The notes under the pieces are model-generated. The model was not told the DNA's origin, did not search any database, and was given only the letters and a program-made list of their open reading frames with translations. 64,000 bases of DNA from Limnohabitans curvus (GTDB taxonomy: Bacteria > Pseudomonadota > Gammaproteobacteria > Burkholderiales > Burkholderiaceae_C), in contig NZ_NESP01000001.1 of assembly GCF_003063475.1 (NCBI RefSeq), forward strand, positions 2,356,001-2,420,000, given 5' to 3'. Positions 16,215-25,777 of the stretch are shown here, in pieces. Numbering within the stretch: the first letter of the stretch is position 1; every line of letters starts with the position of its first letter. Both the position numbers and the translations under genes were made by a program.

Positions 16215-16868
16215 CTAGGACAAGAGGTCTGCCATGTCCAAGGTGCGTTGCGCCACCTCGGCCATCTTTAGGCCTTTGTCCATTGCAATTTTGCGCAGCT
16301 TGGTGAAGGCGTCTTTCTCGCTCAAACCTTGGCGTTCCATCAGCAGCGCTTTGGCGCGGTCGACCACGGTGCGTTCTTGCAGCGCATGGCGCGCATCGTC
16401 GCGCTCATCGCGCAAGCGTTCTTCATATTCAAAGCGGGCCATGGCCACATCGAGGATGGGGCGAATGCGTGTGCTCGATAGCCCGTCGACGATGTAGGCC
16501 GACACGCCCACCGCCACAGCGTCGCGCACATGGGTGGTGTCGTTGTCGTCGGTGAACAGCACGATGGGGCGGCGCTCGTCACGGGTGGCGAACACCACGT
16601 GTTCTAAGGCATCGCGTGCTTCAGATTCAGCGTCCACGATGATGAGATCGGGTTGCAACTGGTGGATGCGGTCTGACAAGAACACATCGGCAGGCAGCGT
16701 GGCAATCAGGTTAAAGCCGCTTTCTAGCAAACCAATTCGCAAGGCGCGAGAACGCTTGGCCTGAGAGACGGCGTGGTCGTCACCCATGTCTTGCACATCC
16801 AAGTCTGGGGCGACCACGACGATCTTCAAGGCTTCGTGTTTTTTATTTTTTTGAGACTTGCTTTTCAT
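16215..16868 (-). CDS. nasT: NasT-type ANTAR antitermination regulator
   Basis: The 217-residue protein has a receiver-like domain (residues about 14-150, IVDAESEARD with D79 at the phospho-acceptor position) and a C-terminal ANTAR domain (about 150-212, around AKALLMERQGLSEKDAFTKL and the ALKMAEVAQ-like helix). ANTAR proteins bind paired hexaloop hairpins in leader RNA and prevent attenuation. The receiver carries an insertion of about 20 residues after the first strand. No NasS nitrate-sensor gene is adjacent, although NasT is usually held inactive by NasS. Its own terminator separates it from nrtA. Confidence 0.9.
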   Translation of the reverse strand: MKSKSQKNKKHEALKIVVVAPDLDVQDMGDDHAVSQAKRSRALRIGLLESGFNLIATLPADVFLSDRIHQLQPDLIIVDAESEARDALEHVVFATRDERRPIVLFTDDNDTTHVRDAVAVGVSAYIVDGLSSTRIRPILDVAMARFEYEERLRDERDDARHALQERTVVDRAKALLMERQGLSEKDAFTKLRKIAMDKGLKMAEVAQRTLDMADLLS

Positions 16869-16926
16869 GAAGGTTCATCGTGTGGACCTTCATGGTGAGC
16901 AAGTATTGGGCCAAACGGCCGCTTGT

Positions 16927-17346
16927 TTACCAGCTGCCGATGTTGGGCATGTCCACCCACGGCGCAAGTGGTGCCAAGGCTTCACCTTTTTGCAACAGCT
17001 CCACCGAGATGTCATCGGGCGAACGCACAAACGCCATGCGGCCATCGCGGGGCGGACGCAGAATCGTCACGCCATGCGCTTGCAACTTTTCGCAGGTGGC
17101 GTAAATGTTGTCGACGGCATAAGCCAAGTGACCAAAGTTGCGACCACCGGTGTAGACCTCGGGGTCCCAGTTGTAGGTGAGCTCCACTTGTGCGTCTTCA
17201 TCGCCAGGCGCAGCAAGGTAGACCAGGGTGAAGCGACCTTGCGGGTACTCGTTGGTGCGCAGCACTGTCAGGCCCAGCGCATCACGGTAAAAGTGCAGCG
17301 ACGCTTCTAGGTCGGTCACGCGCACCATGGTGTGTAGGTATTTCAT
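16927..17346 (-). CDS. gloA: Lactoylglutathione lyase (glyoxalase I)
   Basis: Isomerises the glutathione-methylglyoxal hemithioacetal to lactoylglutathione. The 139 residues fit GloA. Metal ligands are visible: His in YLHTMVRV, Glu in AQVELTYNW, His in FGHLAY and Glu in DISVELLQ. The start at 17346 places the conserved MKYLHTM at the N-terminus; the longer frame to 17388 overlaps the upstream gene. It lies 13 bp after the Old Yellow Enzyme gene in the same direction, and both deal with reactive carbonyls. Confidence 0.93.
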   Translation of the reverse strand: MKYLHTMVRVTDLEASLHFYRDALGLTVLRTNEYPQGRFTLVYLAAPGDEDAQVELTYNWDPEVYTGGRNFGHLAYAVDNIYATCEKLQAHGVTILRPPRDGRMAFVRSPDDISVELLQKGEALAPLAPWVDMPNIGSW

Positions 17347-17359
17347 GGTGGGCCTTTCT

Positions 17360-18436
17360 TTAGAGGGTGGGGTAGTCGGTGTAGCCAACGGGGCCGGGTG
17401 TGTAGAAGGTGTTGGGGTTGGGCTCGTTCAAAGCCGCATTCAACTTCAAACGCGCCACCAAGTCGGGGTTAGAGATGAACAAGCGGCCAAACGCGATGGC
17501 ATCTGCCTTGCCAGATTCAATCGTGTCGATGGCCATTTGGCGGTCGTAACCGTTGTTGGCGATGTAGGTGCCTTTGAAGGCTTGGCGCGCCCATGTGTAG
17601 TCAAAGCCAGGTACGTCACGTGGGCCACCGGTGGCACCTTCGATGAAGTGAATGAACGCGATGCCGCGCTTGTTGAGTTCTTCCACCAAATAGCCAAACA
17701 CGGCTTGTGGGTTGCTGTCAGCCAAGTCGTTGAAGGGCGTGAGGGGCGACAAACGAATGCCCACACGGCCCGCGCCGATTTCGGCCACACAGGCATCCAC
17801 CACTTCGAGCGCGAAGCGGCAGCGGTTTTCAATCGAGCCACCGTACGCGTCAGTGCGTTGGTTGGCGCCGTCACGGATGAACTGGTCGACCAAATAACCG
17901 TTGGCACCGTGAATCTCCACGCCATCAAAACCCGCGCGAATGGCGTTGGCGGCGGCTTGGCGGAATTGCTGCACCACGTCTTTCACTTCGGCGGTGGTCA
18001 ACGCGTGTGGCACGGGCACATCGACTTTGCCGTTGGGTGTGTAGGCCACCACCTTGGGCTGAATGGCCGAAGGCGCCACGGGCTGTACGCCACCCGTCAG
18101 GTCTGGGTGGGTGATGCGGCCCACGTGCCAAATTTGCGCAATGATTTTGGAGCCTGCGTCATGCACGGCTTGGGTGATGGGCTTCCAGCCATCGACTTGG
18201 GCATCTGAATAAATGCCGGGAGTGGCCATGTAGCCTTTGCCCACGGGCGAAATCTGTGTGCCTTCGCTGATGATGAGGCCTGCGCCACTGCGTTGGCGGT
18301 AATAGTCCACATTCATGGCGCTGCCGGGGATGTCGCCGTCATCTGCGCGGCTGCGCGTGAGGGGCGCCATGACGATGCGGTTGGCTACGTCGATGTCGCC
18401 GATGCGTGTGGGTTGGAAAAGCTGAGATGTCGTCAT
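17360..18436 (-). CDS. Old Yellow Enzyme family alkene reductase (NemA-like)
   Basis: The 358-residue FMN-dependent TIM-barrel enzyme reduces activated C=C bonds or nitroesters with NADPH. It shows [34 protein letters not shown], the substrate-contact pair in [14 protein letters not shown] (His and Asn) and the [13 protein letters not shown] signature. The length matches NemA. It is probably co-transcribed with gloA, consistent with detoxification of electrophiles. The precise substrate is unknown. Confidence 0.9.
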   Translation of the reverse strand: MTTSQLFQPTRIGDIDVANRIVMAPLTRSRADDGDIPGSAMNVDYYRQRSGAGLIISEGTQISPVGKGYMATPGIYSDAQVDGWKPITQAVHDAGSKIIAQIWHVGRITHPDLTGGVQPVAPSAIQPKVVAYTPNGKVDVPVPHALTTAEVKDVVQQFRQAAANAIRAGFDGVEIHGANGYLVDQFIRDGANQRTDAYGGSIENRCRFALEVVDACVAEIGAGRVGIRLSPLTPFNDLADSNPQAVFGYLVEELNKRGIAFIHFIEGATGGPRDVPGFDYTWARQAFKGTYIANNGYDRQMAIDTIESGKADAIAFGRLFISNPDLVARLKLNAALNEPNPNTFYTPGPVGYTDYPTL

Positions 18437-18586
18437 GTGTAATTTCTAAAAATCGTGAAATAGTAAAAAAGTTCAGTGGGGGGTTCTCACTGCCGTGCAT
18501 TTTTTTATATGGGGCGTATTGTTCTTTTTTCAAGCGACTTGTTTCGTGGTTCCGCTAATATGCCCAGACCAATAGAGGGACATTCG

Positions 18587-19135
18587 ATGAAACAGCTGTG
18601 GTGTGCTTGGATGATGGTGTGCACTTGCGCAGGCGCTGCGGCTGCCGATGACTACAAAATCAAAGTCGATGTGACGCAACAGGGCAATGTGTTTCTGACC
18701 CAAGCCAGTTTTTATTTACCCTTGAGCGGTTGCCAGTCGTACCGCTACCTCACGGACTATGACGCTGCCACCAATATCCCCGGTGTGGTGGCCTCAACGA
18801 CCACGCGTCTTGAGGCCCGTAAGGCACGTGTAGAACGTTTGCTACAAGAGCGCATTTTGTTTTTCCCCATCAAGATGCGCATGGTGTTGGAAGTCACCGA
18901 GCTGCCTAACATTGGCACAGACTTTGTGCAAATCAGTGGCGAGGCCAAGTCGTACAAAGGCGCATGGCGCTTAGAGCAAGACGGCAATGGCACGCGGTTC
19001 AAGTACCGCACCGAATCTGAGCCAGATTCGATTCTCCCCATCGCGGTGATTGAGTATTTCATCAAGAACCGCTTGAACAGCAGTTTTGAAGCGATGGCCA
19101 AGGCTGGGGCTGAGCGCCTGAAACAGCCTTGCTGA
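18587..19135 (+). CDS. Secreted SRPBCC/START-like protein
   Basis: The 182-residue protein has a clear signal peptide (MKQLWCAWMMVCTCAGAAAA). The start at 18587 follows AGAGGGA. A longer frame from 18476 would hide the signal. The mature part looks like a SRPBCC (polyketide cyclase/Coq10-like) barrel: VFLTQASFYLPLSGCQSYRYLTDYD, FPIKMRMVLEVTELP and a C-terminal helix EYFIKNRLNSSFEAMAKAGAERL. Such proteins bind lipids or other hydrophobic ligands. No partner is evident. It converges on the otn operon with a gap of 15 bp. Confidence 0.65.
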   Translation: MKQLWCAWMMVCTCAGAAAADDYKIKVDVTQQGNVFLTQASFYLPLSGCQSYRYLTDYDAATNIPGVVASTTTRLEARKARVERLLQERILFFPIKMRMVLEVTELPNIGTDFVQISGEAKSYKGAWRLEQDGNGTRFKYRTESEPDSILPIAVIEYFIKNRLNSSFEAMAKAGAERLKQPC

Positions 19136-19150
19136 GAATGTTTGGCCGTG

Positions 19151-19960
19151 TCAGTTCTGCGAATGCAACCAACCCAAGCCATCGTGCGTGCCATTGGCCA
19201 CAGCACCTCGGGCAGGACGGTATTCGCAACCGATCCAACCTTCCCAACCGCAAGCGGCGGACACTTCGTCGATGACCTCAAAAAGGTAAGGGTGGTTCAA
19301 CTCACCTAAATCGGGTTCATGGCGCATGGGCACGCCTGCAATTTGGAAATGGCCCACACGGCCAGTTGGCAGGTATTGGCGAATCTTGCTCGCCAAGTCG
19401 CCCTCCATGATTTGGCAGTGGTACAGGTCCATCTGCACTTTGACGTTGGACGCGCCGATGTGTTGAACAATCTCGTGCGCCTGCGCTTGGTAGTTCAAGA
19501 AGAAGCCAGGAATGTCACGGGTGTTGATGGGTTCAATCAACACATCACGGCTAGATTTTTTGGCTTCAGCGGCGGCCCACGCGATGTTCTGAATGTAGGT
19601 TTTTTCTAGCGCGGCAGCGTCTGCACCATTCGGCTTCAAGCCAGCCATGACGTGGATGCGTGGGCAATTCAACACATCGGCGTAGGTCAGCGCTTTGAGA
19701 AAGCCCGTTTGAAATTCGTTTTCGCGCCCGGGCAAGCAGGCCAAGCCGCGTTCGCCTGCATCCCAATCGCCGGGAGGTGCATTGAAGAGCACTTGTTGCA
19801 AACCGTTGTCGCTCAAGCGTTGCTTCAAGTCATGGGCATCGAAGGCGTAAGGGAACAAATATTCAACAGCCTGAAAGCCGTCTTTGGCAGCTGCAGCAAA
19901 GCGGTCTAAAAATGCATGCTCGTTGTAGAGCATGCTGAGGTTGGCGGCGAAGCGTGGCAT
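19151..19960 (-). CDS. otnI: 2-oxo-tetronate isomerase (hydroxypyruvate isomerase family)
   Basis: The 269-residue xylose-isomerase-like TIM barrel of the Hyi/OtnI group has [21 protein letters not shown] at the N-terminus, [10 protein letters not shown], the [18 protein letters not shown] segment with the catalytic Glu, and a terminal GCEYRPA. In the known pathway OtnI converts 2-oxo-tetronate to 3-oxo-tetronate. The neighbours otnC, otnK, denD and ltnD support this over hydroxypyruvate isomerase of the glyoxylate pathway. It is the last gene of the operon. Confidence 0.9.
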   Translation of the reverse strand: MPRFAANLSMLYNEHAFLDRFAAAAKDGFQAVEYLFPYAFDAHDLKQRLSDNGLQQVLFNAPPGDWDAGERGLACLPGRENEFQTGFLKALTYADVLNCPRIHVMAGLKPNGADAAALEKTYIQNIAWAAAEAKKSSRDVLIEPINTRDIPGFFLNYQAQAHEIVQHIGASNVKVQMDLYHCQIMEGDLASKIRQYLPTGRVGHFQIAGVPMRHEPDLGELNHPYLFEVIDEVSAACGWEGWIGCEYRPARGAVANGTHDGLGWLHSQN

Positions 19961-19983
19961 AGGTGTATCTTGAAAATGAAGGG

Positions 19984-20643
19984 TTACCAGAGCGCGCCAA
20001 AGCGCTCACGGAGTTCGTGAATTTGGGCCTCGCTCAGTGCGCTGGCTTGGCGCTCTGACATGAGCCAGAGTTTGGCTGTCTCTTCGAGTTCTTCGAGGAC
20101 GGCACTGGCCTCGGCAGGCGTTTGGTGCCACACCACAGGGCCAAGGCGTTCGAGCATGACGCCGCGAAGGGGCATGTGCTGTGTGTTGCTTTTGGCAATG
20201 AGGGATGCAACCTCTGCGGCCACCTCTGGTGCGCCGGGGAGTTGGTACGGCACCAAGGGGATGTGCCCCACTTTCATCACGTAGTAAGGCGTGATCGGTG
20301 GGACGATGTCTGAGGTGCGCCACACGCCTTGCAGAGTGAGGCTGACCAAATGCGTGGCATGGGTGTGAATGACGCAATGGGCTTGCGACGACGCATCGTA
20401 GATGCTGCGATGCAGGGCCAAAGTTTTCGAGGCGCGTGCGCCGCTGAGTTGTTCACCCTCAGCGCTGACGTGCGCCAATTCACTGGCAACCAAGTTGCCG
20501 AGGCAAGCATCGGTGGGTGTGATTAAAAAACTACCGTCTGGCAGCTTGACGCTGATGTTGCCAGCGCTGGCATGCACATAACCACGTGCATACAGCGAAG
20601 CGCCGACGCGGCAGATTTCTTGGCGAATTTCAAGTTCAGTCAT
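19984..20643 (-). CDS. otnC: 3-oxo-tetronate 4-phosphate decarboxylase (class II aldolase fold)
   Basis: The 219-residue class II aldolase/adducin-domain protein has [22 protein letters not shown] and the zinc-binding [13 protein letters not shown], with a second histidine in [19 protein letters not shown] context. OtnC splits CO2 from 3-oxo-tetronate 4-phosphate to give dihydroxyacetone phosphate. It lies between otnI and otnK in one direction. A fuculose-phosphate-aldolase-like activity is the alternative, but the cluster favours OtnC. Confidence 0.9.
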   Translation of the reverse strand: MTELEIRQEICRVGASLYARGYVHASAGNISVKLPDGSFLITPTDACLGNLVASELAHVSAEGEQLSGARASKTLALHRSIYDASSQAHCVIHTHATHLVSLTLQGVWRTSDIVPPITPYYVMKVGHIPLVPYQLPGAPEVAAEVASLIAKSNTQHMPLRGVMLERLGPVVWHQTPAEASAVLEELEETAKLWLMSERQASALSEAQIHELRERFGALW

Positions 20644-20650
20644 GGGCGTG

Positions 20651-21955
20651 TCACTTCAACAGCGAAAACGATTTTTCAAAAAAATCATGCGTGCCGAAGT
20701 TTCCAGATTTCAAAGTGACATGAACTGTATCGCCGTGGCAGACCTTGGATGTCACGGAGGTCCATGGCACGCCGGGATCAATTTGAGGGCCAATGACCAT
20801 GCGTTCGACGTCGAGGGCTTGCACCACGGCACCAGAGGTTTCGCCGCCCGCTACCACGAGTTGACGCACGCCGGCTTGTACCAAACCTTTGGCGATGTTC
20901 GAGAGGGTGTGCTCCACCAGTTCACCGGCTTGGGCCACACCCAATTGGTTTTGAATGGCTTTGACGGCTGCAGGTTCTGCGGTGGCGTAAATCAACACGG
21001 GGCCGTCTTTGAGTTGAGGTGCGGCCCAGCTCAGGGCTTGTTGCACCACGTCTGTGCCTGAGGCCACAGCCAAAGGGTCCACGGCAAATGCGGGCTTGCC
21101 CGCTTGGCGCCAGTGCAGCACTTGGGCATTGGTGGCGACCGAGCAGCTGCCAGACACCACGGCTTGGTAGCCTGTGGCGGCAGGCAGTGTGTCTGCCGCT
21201 GCGTTGGCGGCTAAAACGCCACGCGCTTTCCAGTTTTGAGGCAGGCCAATGGCCACGCCCGAGCCCGCGGTGACGAGGGGCATGTCGGCCAAGGCTTGGC
21301 CCATGTGCATCAAATCTTGGTTGCTGATGGCGTCCACCACGGCCACGCCAACACCTTCGGCTTGCAAGGCTTGAAAGCGAGCCCGAATGGCGTCAGGTCC
21401 GGCAGAGACGCACGATTGCTCAACCAAACCCACCTTGCGTTGGGTTTGTGATTGCATGACGCGTACCAAGTTGGCATCCGTCATGGGGGTGAGCGGGTGG
21501 TTGCGCATGCCGCTGTCTGACAGCAGCACATCGCCCACAAACAAGTGGCCTTTGAAAATGGTGCGGTTGTTTTCAGGGAAGGCGGGGCAGACGATGGTGA
21601 AGCCTTTGCCCGGGCCATCCATGGCGTCCATCAGGGCTTCGGTGACGGGGCCGATGTTGCCCTGCGGGGTGGAGTCAAAGGTCGAGCAGTATTTGAAATA
21701 AATCTGTTCCACGCCTTGCGCTTTCAACCACGCATGGGCTTGGAGCGATTGGGCGATGGCGTCTTGGGCTGGAATAGTGCGTGACTTGAGCGCCACCACG
21801 ATGGCGTCTGCGTCAATGGGCTGATTGTCCGTGGGCACGCCAATGGTTTGCACGGTGCGCATACCTGCGCGAACCAAGTTGTTGGCCAGGTCAGTTGCTC
21901 CCGTAAAGTCGTCGGCAATGCAGCCCAGCAAAGGCTTTGTCAAATGTTGAGTCAT
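20651..21955 (-). CDS. otnK: 3-oxo-tetronate kinase (DUF1537 family)
   Basis: The 434-residue member of the former DUF1537 family shows the N-terminal LGCIADDFTGATDLANNLV, the middle KYCSTFDSTPQGNIGPV and the C-terminal ATP-site VVAGGETSGAVV. OtnK uses ATP to phosphorylate 3-oxo-tetronate at C4. It starts 6 bp after denD and stops 7 bp before otnC. DUF1537 kinases were assigned to this sugar-acid pathway experimentally in other bacteria; the role here follows from that and from context. Confidence 0.92.
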   Translation of the reverse strand: MTQHLTKPLLGCIADDFTGATDLANNLVRAGMRTVQTIGVPTDNQPIDADAIVVALKSRTIPAQDAIAQSLQAHAWLKAQGVEQIYFKYCSTFDSTPQGNIGPVTEALMDAMDGPGKGFTIVCPAFPENNRTIFKGHLFVGDVLLSDSGMRNHPLTPMTDANLVRVMQSQTQRKVGLVEQSCVSAGPDAIRARFQALQAEGVGVAVVDAISNQDLMHMGQALADMPLVTAGSGVAIGLPQNWKARGVLAANAAADTLPAATGYQAVVSGSCSVATNAQVLHWRQAGKPAFAVDPLAVASGTDVVQQALSWAAPQLKDGPVLIYATAEPAAVKAIQNQLGVAQAGELVEHTLSNIAKGLVQAGVRQLVVAGGETSGAVVQALDVERMVIGPQIDPGVPWTSVTSKVCHGDTVHVTLKSGNFGTHDFFEKSFSLLK

Positions 21956-21961
21956 GTGTGT

Positions 21962-22975
21962 TTAAAACTTCAGCGCACAGGTGATGGCGTGTGGGTGGCG
22001 CGCGGCATACGATTGAATGAGGCTTTTGACCGAGCTGTCTGCCACAAGACCAAGGCGCTTGGCGCGGTCGTTGTCAAACTGGCTGGGCCAGCCACTGACG
22101 ATGGCTTGTACTTTGGCGTCCACTTTCCAATCGAGCAAAGCAGCGCATGCATCGCCTGCAATTTCTTTCAACGCTTGCGCCATCTCGCCCACCGTGGTGG
22201 TGAGTGCGGGCAGGTTCACGGCCGTGGGGGCGCCCCATGTCGCTGTGGGCGCGGTGAGGGCGCACATCAAGCCTTGCATGGTTTTGTCCGTCGATGCAAG
22301 GGCCACACGGGTGTCAGCAGGCACGGGGACGGTGCATGCTTGGCCTGCCAAGGGTTCGCGGAACATGCCGCTCAAAAAGCTAGAGGCCGCACCGTTGGGT
22401 TTGCCCGGGCGAACCGACACGGTCATCAATCGCACGTTGCGTCCGTGAATCAAGCCTTTGCGTGAAAAGTCGGCGACCAGCTGTTCGACCATGAACTTTT
22501 GAATGCCGTAGCTGCTTTGTGGTGTGGGCTGGTACGTGTCGGAAATGCTGCTGGGCAGTTGTTGACCCGCCGACGCACCAAACACCGCCACCGAGCTGGC
22601 AAACACAAACACGGGTTGCTTGGCTTGGTGACGCGCGGCTTGCAGCAAGTTCAAAGAGGTTTGCAAGTTGCTTTGCAAGCCCAAATCCAAATTGGCTTCG
22701 CATTCGCCGCTGACCGCCGCTGCCAAATGCACCACGGCATCGACACCGTCGAGCTTGAGGGTTTGTGTGTGGAGCAAGTCACTCAAATCGCCCACCACTG
22801 CGCGCACGCGCGTGTCTTGCTGCAAGTCAGCCGGTGGTGCGACGAGGTCGGTCAGCACCAATTCGGTGACAGGGCCTGAACCTTTGCCTTCGAGGTGAAT
22901 GGCCGGCTGCTGCAACAGTTCGCGCGCGAGGCTCGCGCCCAGAAAGCCGCTGCCGCCTGTGATGAGGATGCGCAT
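21962..22975 (-). CDS. denD: D-erythronate dehydrogenase
   Basis: The 337-residue extended SDR has the NAD site MRILITGGSGFLGASLA and catalytic SSYGIQK (Tyr-x3-Lys, about residue 165), with an FASSVAVFG segment before it. DenD oxidises D-erythronate at C2 to 2-oxo-tetronate. The cluster with otnK, otnI, otnC and ltnD supports this. By sequence alone it is a NAD-dependent epimerase/dehydratase family protein, so the substrate call rests on context. Confidence 0.85.
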   Translation of the reverse strand: MRILITGGSGFLGASLARELLQQPAIHLEGKGSGPVTELVLTDLVAPPADLQQDTRVRAVVGDLSDLLHTQTLKLDGVDAVVHLAAAVSGECEANLDLGLQSNLQTSLNLLQAARHQAKQPVFVFASSVAVFGASAGQQLPSSISDTYQPTPQSSYGIQKFMVEQLVADFSRKGLIHGRNVRLMTVSVRPGKPNGAASSFLSGMFREPLAGQACTVPVPADTRVALASTDKTMQGLMCALTAPTATWGAPTAVNLPALTTTVGEMAQALKEIAGDACAALLDWKVDAKVQAIVSGWPSQFDNDRAKRLGLVADSSVKSLIQSYAARHPHAITCALKF

Positions 22976-22990
22976 TGCTTGACCTTTGAC

Positions 22991-23899
22991 TCAGTGGGCT
23001 TGTGGCAACTCAATGCCAGGGAAGATTTTGATGACAGCCGAGTCGTCTTCACGGCCATGTCCTGCCGTGGAGGCTTGCATGAACATTTGGTGAGCGGTGG
23101 CTGACAAGGGCAGTGGAAATTTGGTGGCACGCGCGGTGTCAAGCACGAGCCCCAAATCTTTCACAAAAATGTCCACGGCTGACAGCGGGGTGTAGTCGCC
23201 CTTGAGCACGTGGGCCATGCGGTTTTCAAACATCCAGCTGTTGCCCGCGCTGTTGGTGATGACTTCATACAAAGCGTCTGCCGCCACACCTTCGCGAAGA
23301 CCTAAGGCCATGGCTTCGGCGGCTGCGGCAATGTGTACACCGGCCAACAACTGGTTGATGATTTTGACTTTGCTGCCATAGCCCGCGCGGTCACCAAGTT
23401 TGTACACATGGGCGGCCATGCTCTCGAGTGCGTTGCCCGCTTTGGTGTACGCGGCAGCTTGACCTGAGGTCATCATGGTCATTTGGCCAGAGGCCGCTTT
23501 GGCAGCCCCTCCCGAAATGGGGGCGTCTAAATACAAGAGGCCCATGTCGTTGAGGCGCTTTTCCAATGCCACGGACCAATTGGGGTCCACGGTGGAGCAC
23601 ATGATGAACAAGCTGCCCGCTTTCATGTGCGCAGCAGCGCCGTTGGCACCAAACAAGACTTGCTCGGTTTGGTCCGCGTTGACCACAACGCTGACGATGA
23701 TGTCTGCGGCTTGCGCAAGCGCTGCGGGGGTCTTGTGGGCTGTGCCGCCTTCTTGTGCAAAGGCTTCGGCCGCTTCGTAACGCACGTCGCACACACTGAC
23801 GTGGTGGCCAGCACGGCGCAGCGAGTTGGCCATGCCTTTGCCCATGGCACCTAGGCCAATCACGCCAATCGACAGTGTGGTTTGGTTTTGAGTTGTCAT
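22991..23899 (-). CDS. ltnD: L-threonate dehydrogenase
   Basis: The 302-residue beta-hydroxyacid dehydrogenase has the NAD site IGVIGLGAMGKGMANSL, the substrate segment DAPISGGAAKAASGQMT and the helix with the catalytic lysine in GYGSKVKIINQLLAGVH. LtnD oxidises L-threonate to 2-oxo-tetronate. Having both ltnD and denD in one operon suggests that two C4 acids enter the same lower pathway. It is 15 bp upstream of denD. Confidence 0.88.
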   Translation of the reverse strand: MTTQNQTTLSIGVIGLGAMGKGMANSLRRAGHHVSVCDVRYEAAEAFAQEGGTAHKTPAALAQAADIIVSVVVNADQTEQVLFGANGAAAHMKAGSLFIMCSTVDPNWSVALEKRLNDMGLLYLDAPISGGAAKAASGQMTMMTSGQAAAYTKAGNALESMAAHVYKLGDRAGYGSKVKIINQLLAGVHIAAAAEAMALGLREGVAADALYEVITNSAGNSWMFENRMAHVLKGDYTPLSAVDIFVKDLGLVLDTARATKFPLPLSATAHQMFMQASTAGHGREDDSAVIKIFPGIELPQAH

Positions 23900-23915
23900 A
23901 ACGTCTGTTCAGTGT

Positions 23916-25208
23916 TTATTGAAAACCGAAGGCATGTGGTGCCCACGTGCTCAAAGCGGGGATGAAAGTCAGCATGACCAAAATGATGGCGTGCGCAATC
24001 AAGAACGGTTTGAGCTCTCGCGTGAGCGCATCCAAAGGTACTTTGGCCACGTTGGAGGTGACGAACAACAGGCCACCCACAGGCGGCGTGATCATGCCCA
24101 GCGTCAAGTTGAAGATGACCACCATGGCAAAGTGAATCGGGTCAATGCCCAGCTTGGCAGCCACGGGTGCCAAGATTGGCACCAACACCATCACGCCTGG
24201 CAGTGGCTCGATGAAGATGCCAAAGATCAGCAAGAAGATGTTCACGGCAATCAAGAACGTGAAGGCCGACATGTCTTGTCCGCCCATCCATTCGGCCAGT
24301 TTGATGGGCAAGCCGTCGATGGTCAAAATCCAGGCAAAGGCGTTGGACGTGCCGATGATGATGAGCACCGAAGCCGTCATGAGGGCGGAGCGCGACAAGA
24401 TGTCAGGCACCGCTTTCCATTCCAGCGTGCGGTAAATCCATTTGCCACACACCAAGGCGTAGAACACCGCCACGACAGAGGCTTCGGTGGGTGTGAACCA
24501 ACCTGCGCGCATGCCGCCCAAAATGATCACGGGCAACATGAGTGCAGGAATGGCTTTCCAAGTGACCAGCATTTTTTCGGCAAAGGTTTCGTTGCCCGGG
24601 ATGCCTTTGTAGTTGCGCTGTTTAGAGATGTACCAGTTGACCGCGGCCATGCCGCCGGCAATCAAAATGCCGGGGATAAAACCTGCGATGAACAGCGCCC
24701 CCACAGAGACACGTTCATCTTGCAGCGCATAGATGATCATGATGATGGAGGGCGGAATGATGGGGCCAACGATGGCCGTTGCTGCAGTCAGTGCTGCGGC
24801 GTATGAACGGTCGTAACCGGCTTTGTCCATCATGCGAATCATCATGGAGCCAGGGCCTGCAGCATCTGCCAAGGCTGAGCCAGAAATGCCTGAGAAGAAG
24901 GTGAGTGACGCCACGTTGGTGTAGCCCAAGCCGCCGCGTTTGTGGCCCACAAACTGCGCCGCAAACTTCAGCAACACTTCTGTGAGTGAACCACCACTCA
25001 TCAGCTCCGCCGCCAAGATGAAGAACGGCACAGCCATCAATGGGAAGCTGTCCACACCTTCGTAGGTTTGCTTGAGCAACACAAAGAGTGGGAAGTCCGC
25101 GCCAAACACCAAGGCGGTGAGTGTGGAAAAGCCGAGCGCAAACGCAACGGGTAAGCCAATTGCCAAATAGAAGCAACAGCTGAGTAAAAGAATTAGGCTG
25201 AGACTCAT
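23916..25208 (-). CDS. dctM: TRAP transporter large permease (DctM)
   Basis: The 430-residue ion-coupling membrane subunit has about 12 transmembrane helices. Typical DctM stretches are FPLMAVPFFILAAELMSGG, FFSGISGSALADAAGPGSM and LTLGMITPPVGGLLFV. It overlaps dctQ by 4 nt. The cluster indicates tetronate (erythronate/threonate) as cargo. That is inference. Confidence 0.93.
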   Translation of the reverse strand: MSLSLILLLSCCFYLAIGLPVAFALGFSTLTALVFGADFPLFVLLKQTYEGVDSFPLMAVPFFILAAELMSGGSLTEVLLKFAAQFVGHKRGGLGYTNVASLTFFSGISGSALADAAGPGSMMIRMMDKAGYDRSYAAALTAATAIVGPIIPPSIIMIIYALQDERVSVGALFIAGFIPGILIAGGMAAVNWYISKQRNYKGIPGNETFAEKMLVTWKAIPALMLPVIILGGMRAGWFTPTEASVVAVFYALVCGKWIYRTLEWKAVPDILSRSALMTASVLIIIGTSNAFAWILTIDGLPIKLAEWMGGQDMSAFTFLIAVNIFLLIFGIFIEPLPGVMVLVPILAPVAAKLGIDPIHFAMVVIFNLTLGMITPPVGGLLFVTSNVAKVPLDALTRELKPFLIAHAIILVMLTFIPALSTWAPHAFGFQ

Positions 25209-25717
25209 AGGGATGCGCTGGCGTTAGCGTCGAAATGTGAATCGGAAGCGAAGGTGCGGGTGAGCACATAGTCGCGAACAATGATGAGCCAATGTGCAAG
25301 CAGCAAAGCGCCGCCTACGGGCATGGATGCATACACCCATGACATGGAAACTTGTGTGGTCGGTGTCATTTGGTACTGAACACGGTCCACATAGATGAGG
25401 CCATACCAAATGATGAAGATGAAAAAGCCAGTGAGCATCACGGCAATCAAGACGCGAATGGCGCGTGCCCAAGCGATGGGCAAACTGTCTTGTAGGTTTT
25501 CGACGGCAATGTGGCCGCCGTAGCGCAACACGGGGCCGGCGCCCACGAAAGTGAGCCACACCATCATGTAGCGAGCCACTTCTTCGGCCCATTCGATGGA
25601 TTGGTTGGTGGCGTAGCGCAAGACCACGTTAGAGAAGATGATGATGGCCATGGCAGCAAGCAAAGCGATCAACACGCTTCGGTTGGCGATCATTAAATAT
25701 TTTTCGAAAAATTTCAT
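25205..25717 (-). CDS. dctQ: TRAP transporter small permease (DctQ)
   Basis: The protein of about 170 residues has four predicted transmembrane helices and the DctQ motifs NQSIEWAEEVARYMMVW and FVGAGPVLRYGGHIAVE. The ATG at 25717 is preferred. Starts at 25729 or 25735 would lie against or inside the strong hairpin between dctP and dctQ. It overlaps dctM at its end. Confidence 0.9.
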   Translation of the reverse strand: MKFFEKYLMIANRSVLIALLAAMAIIIFSNVVLRYATNQSIEWAEEVARYMMVWLTFVGAGPVLRYGGHIAVENLQDSLPIAWARAIRVLIAVMLTGFFIFIIWYGLIYVDRVQYQMTPTTQVSMSWVYASMPVGGALLLAHWLIIVRDYVLTRTFASDSHFDANASASL

Positions 25718-25732
25718 GGTGTGTCCCATGCT

Positions 25733-25758
25733 CAACGAGCCAGCAAGCTGGCTCGTTG
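25733..25758 (-). promoter_or_regulatory. Intercistronic hairpin between dctP and dctQ
   Basis: A perfect 12-bp inverted repeat (CAACGAGCCAGC, AA, GCTGGCTCGTTG) lies between the dctP stop and the dctQ start, with no U run after it. Such hairpins typically protect the upstream message or partly halt transcription, so more binding protein than permease is made. Confidence 0.75.
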
Positions 25759-25777
25759 AAAGGTGAAGAAAACCCGA

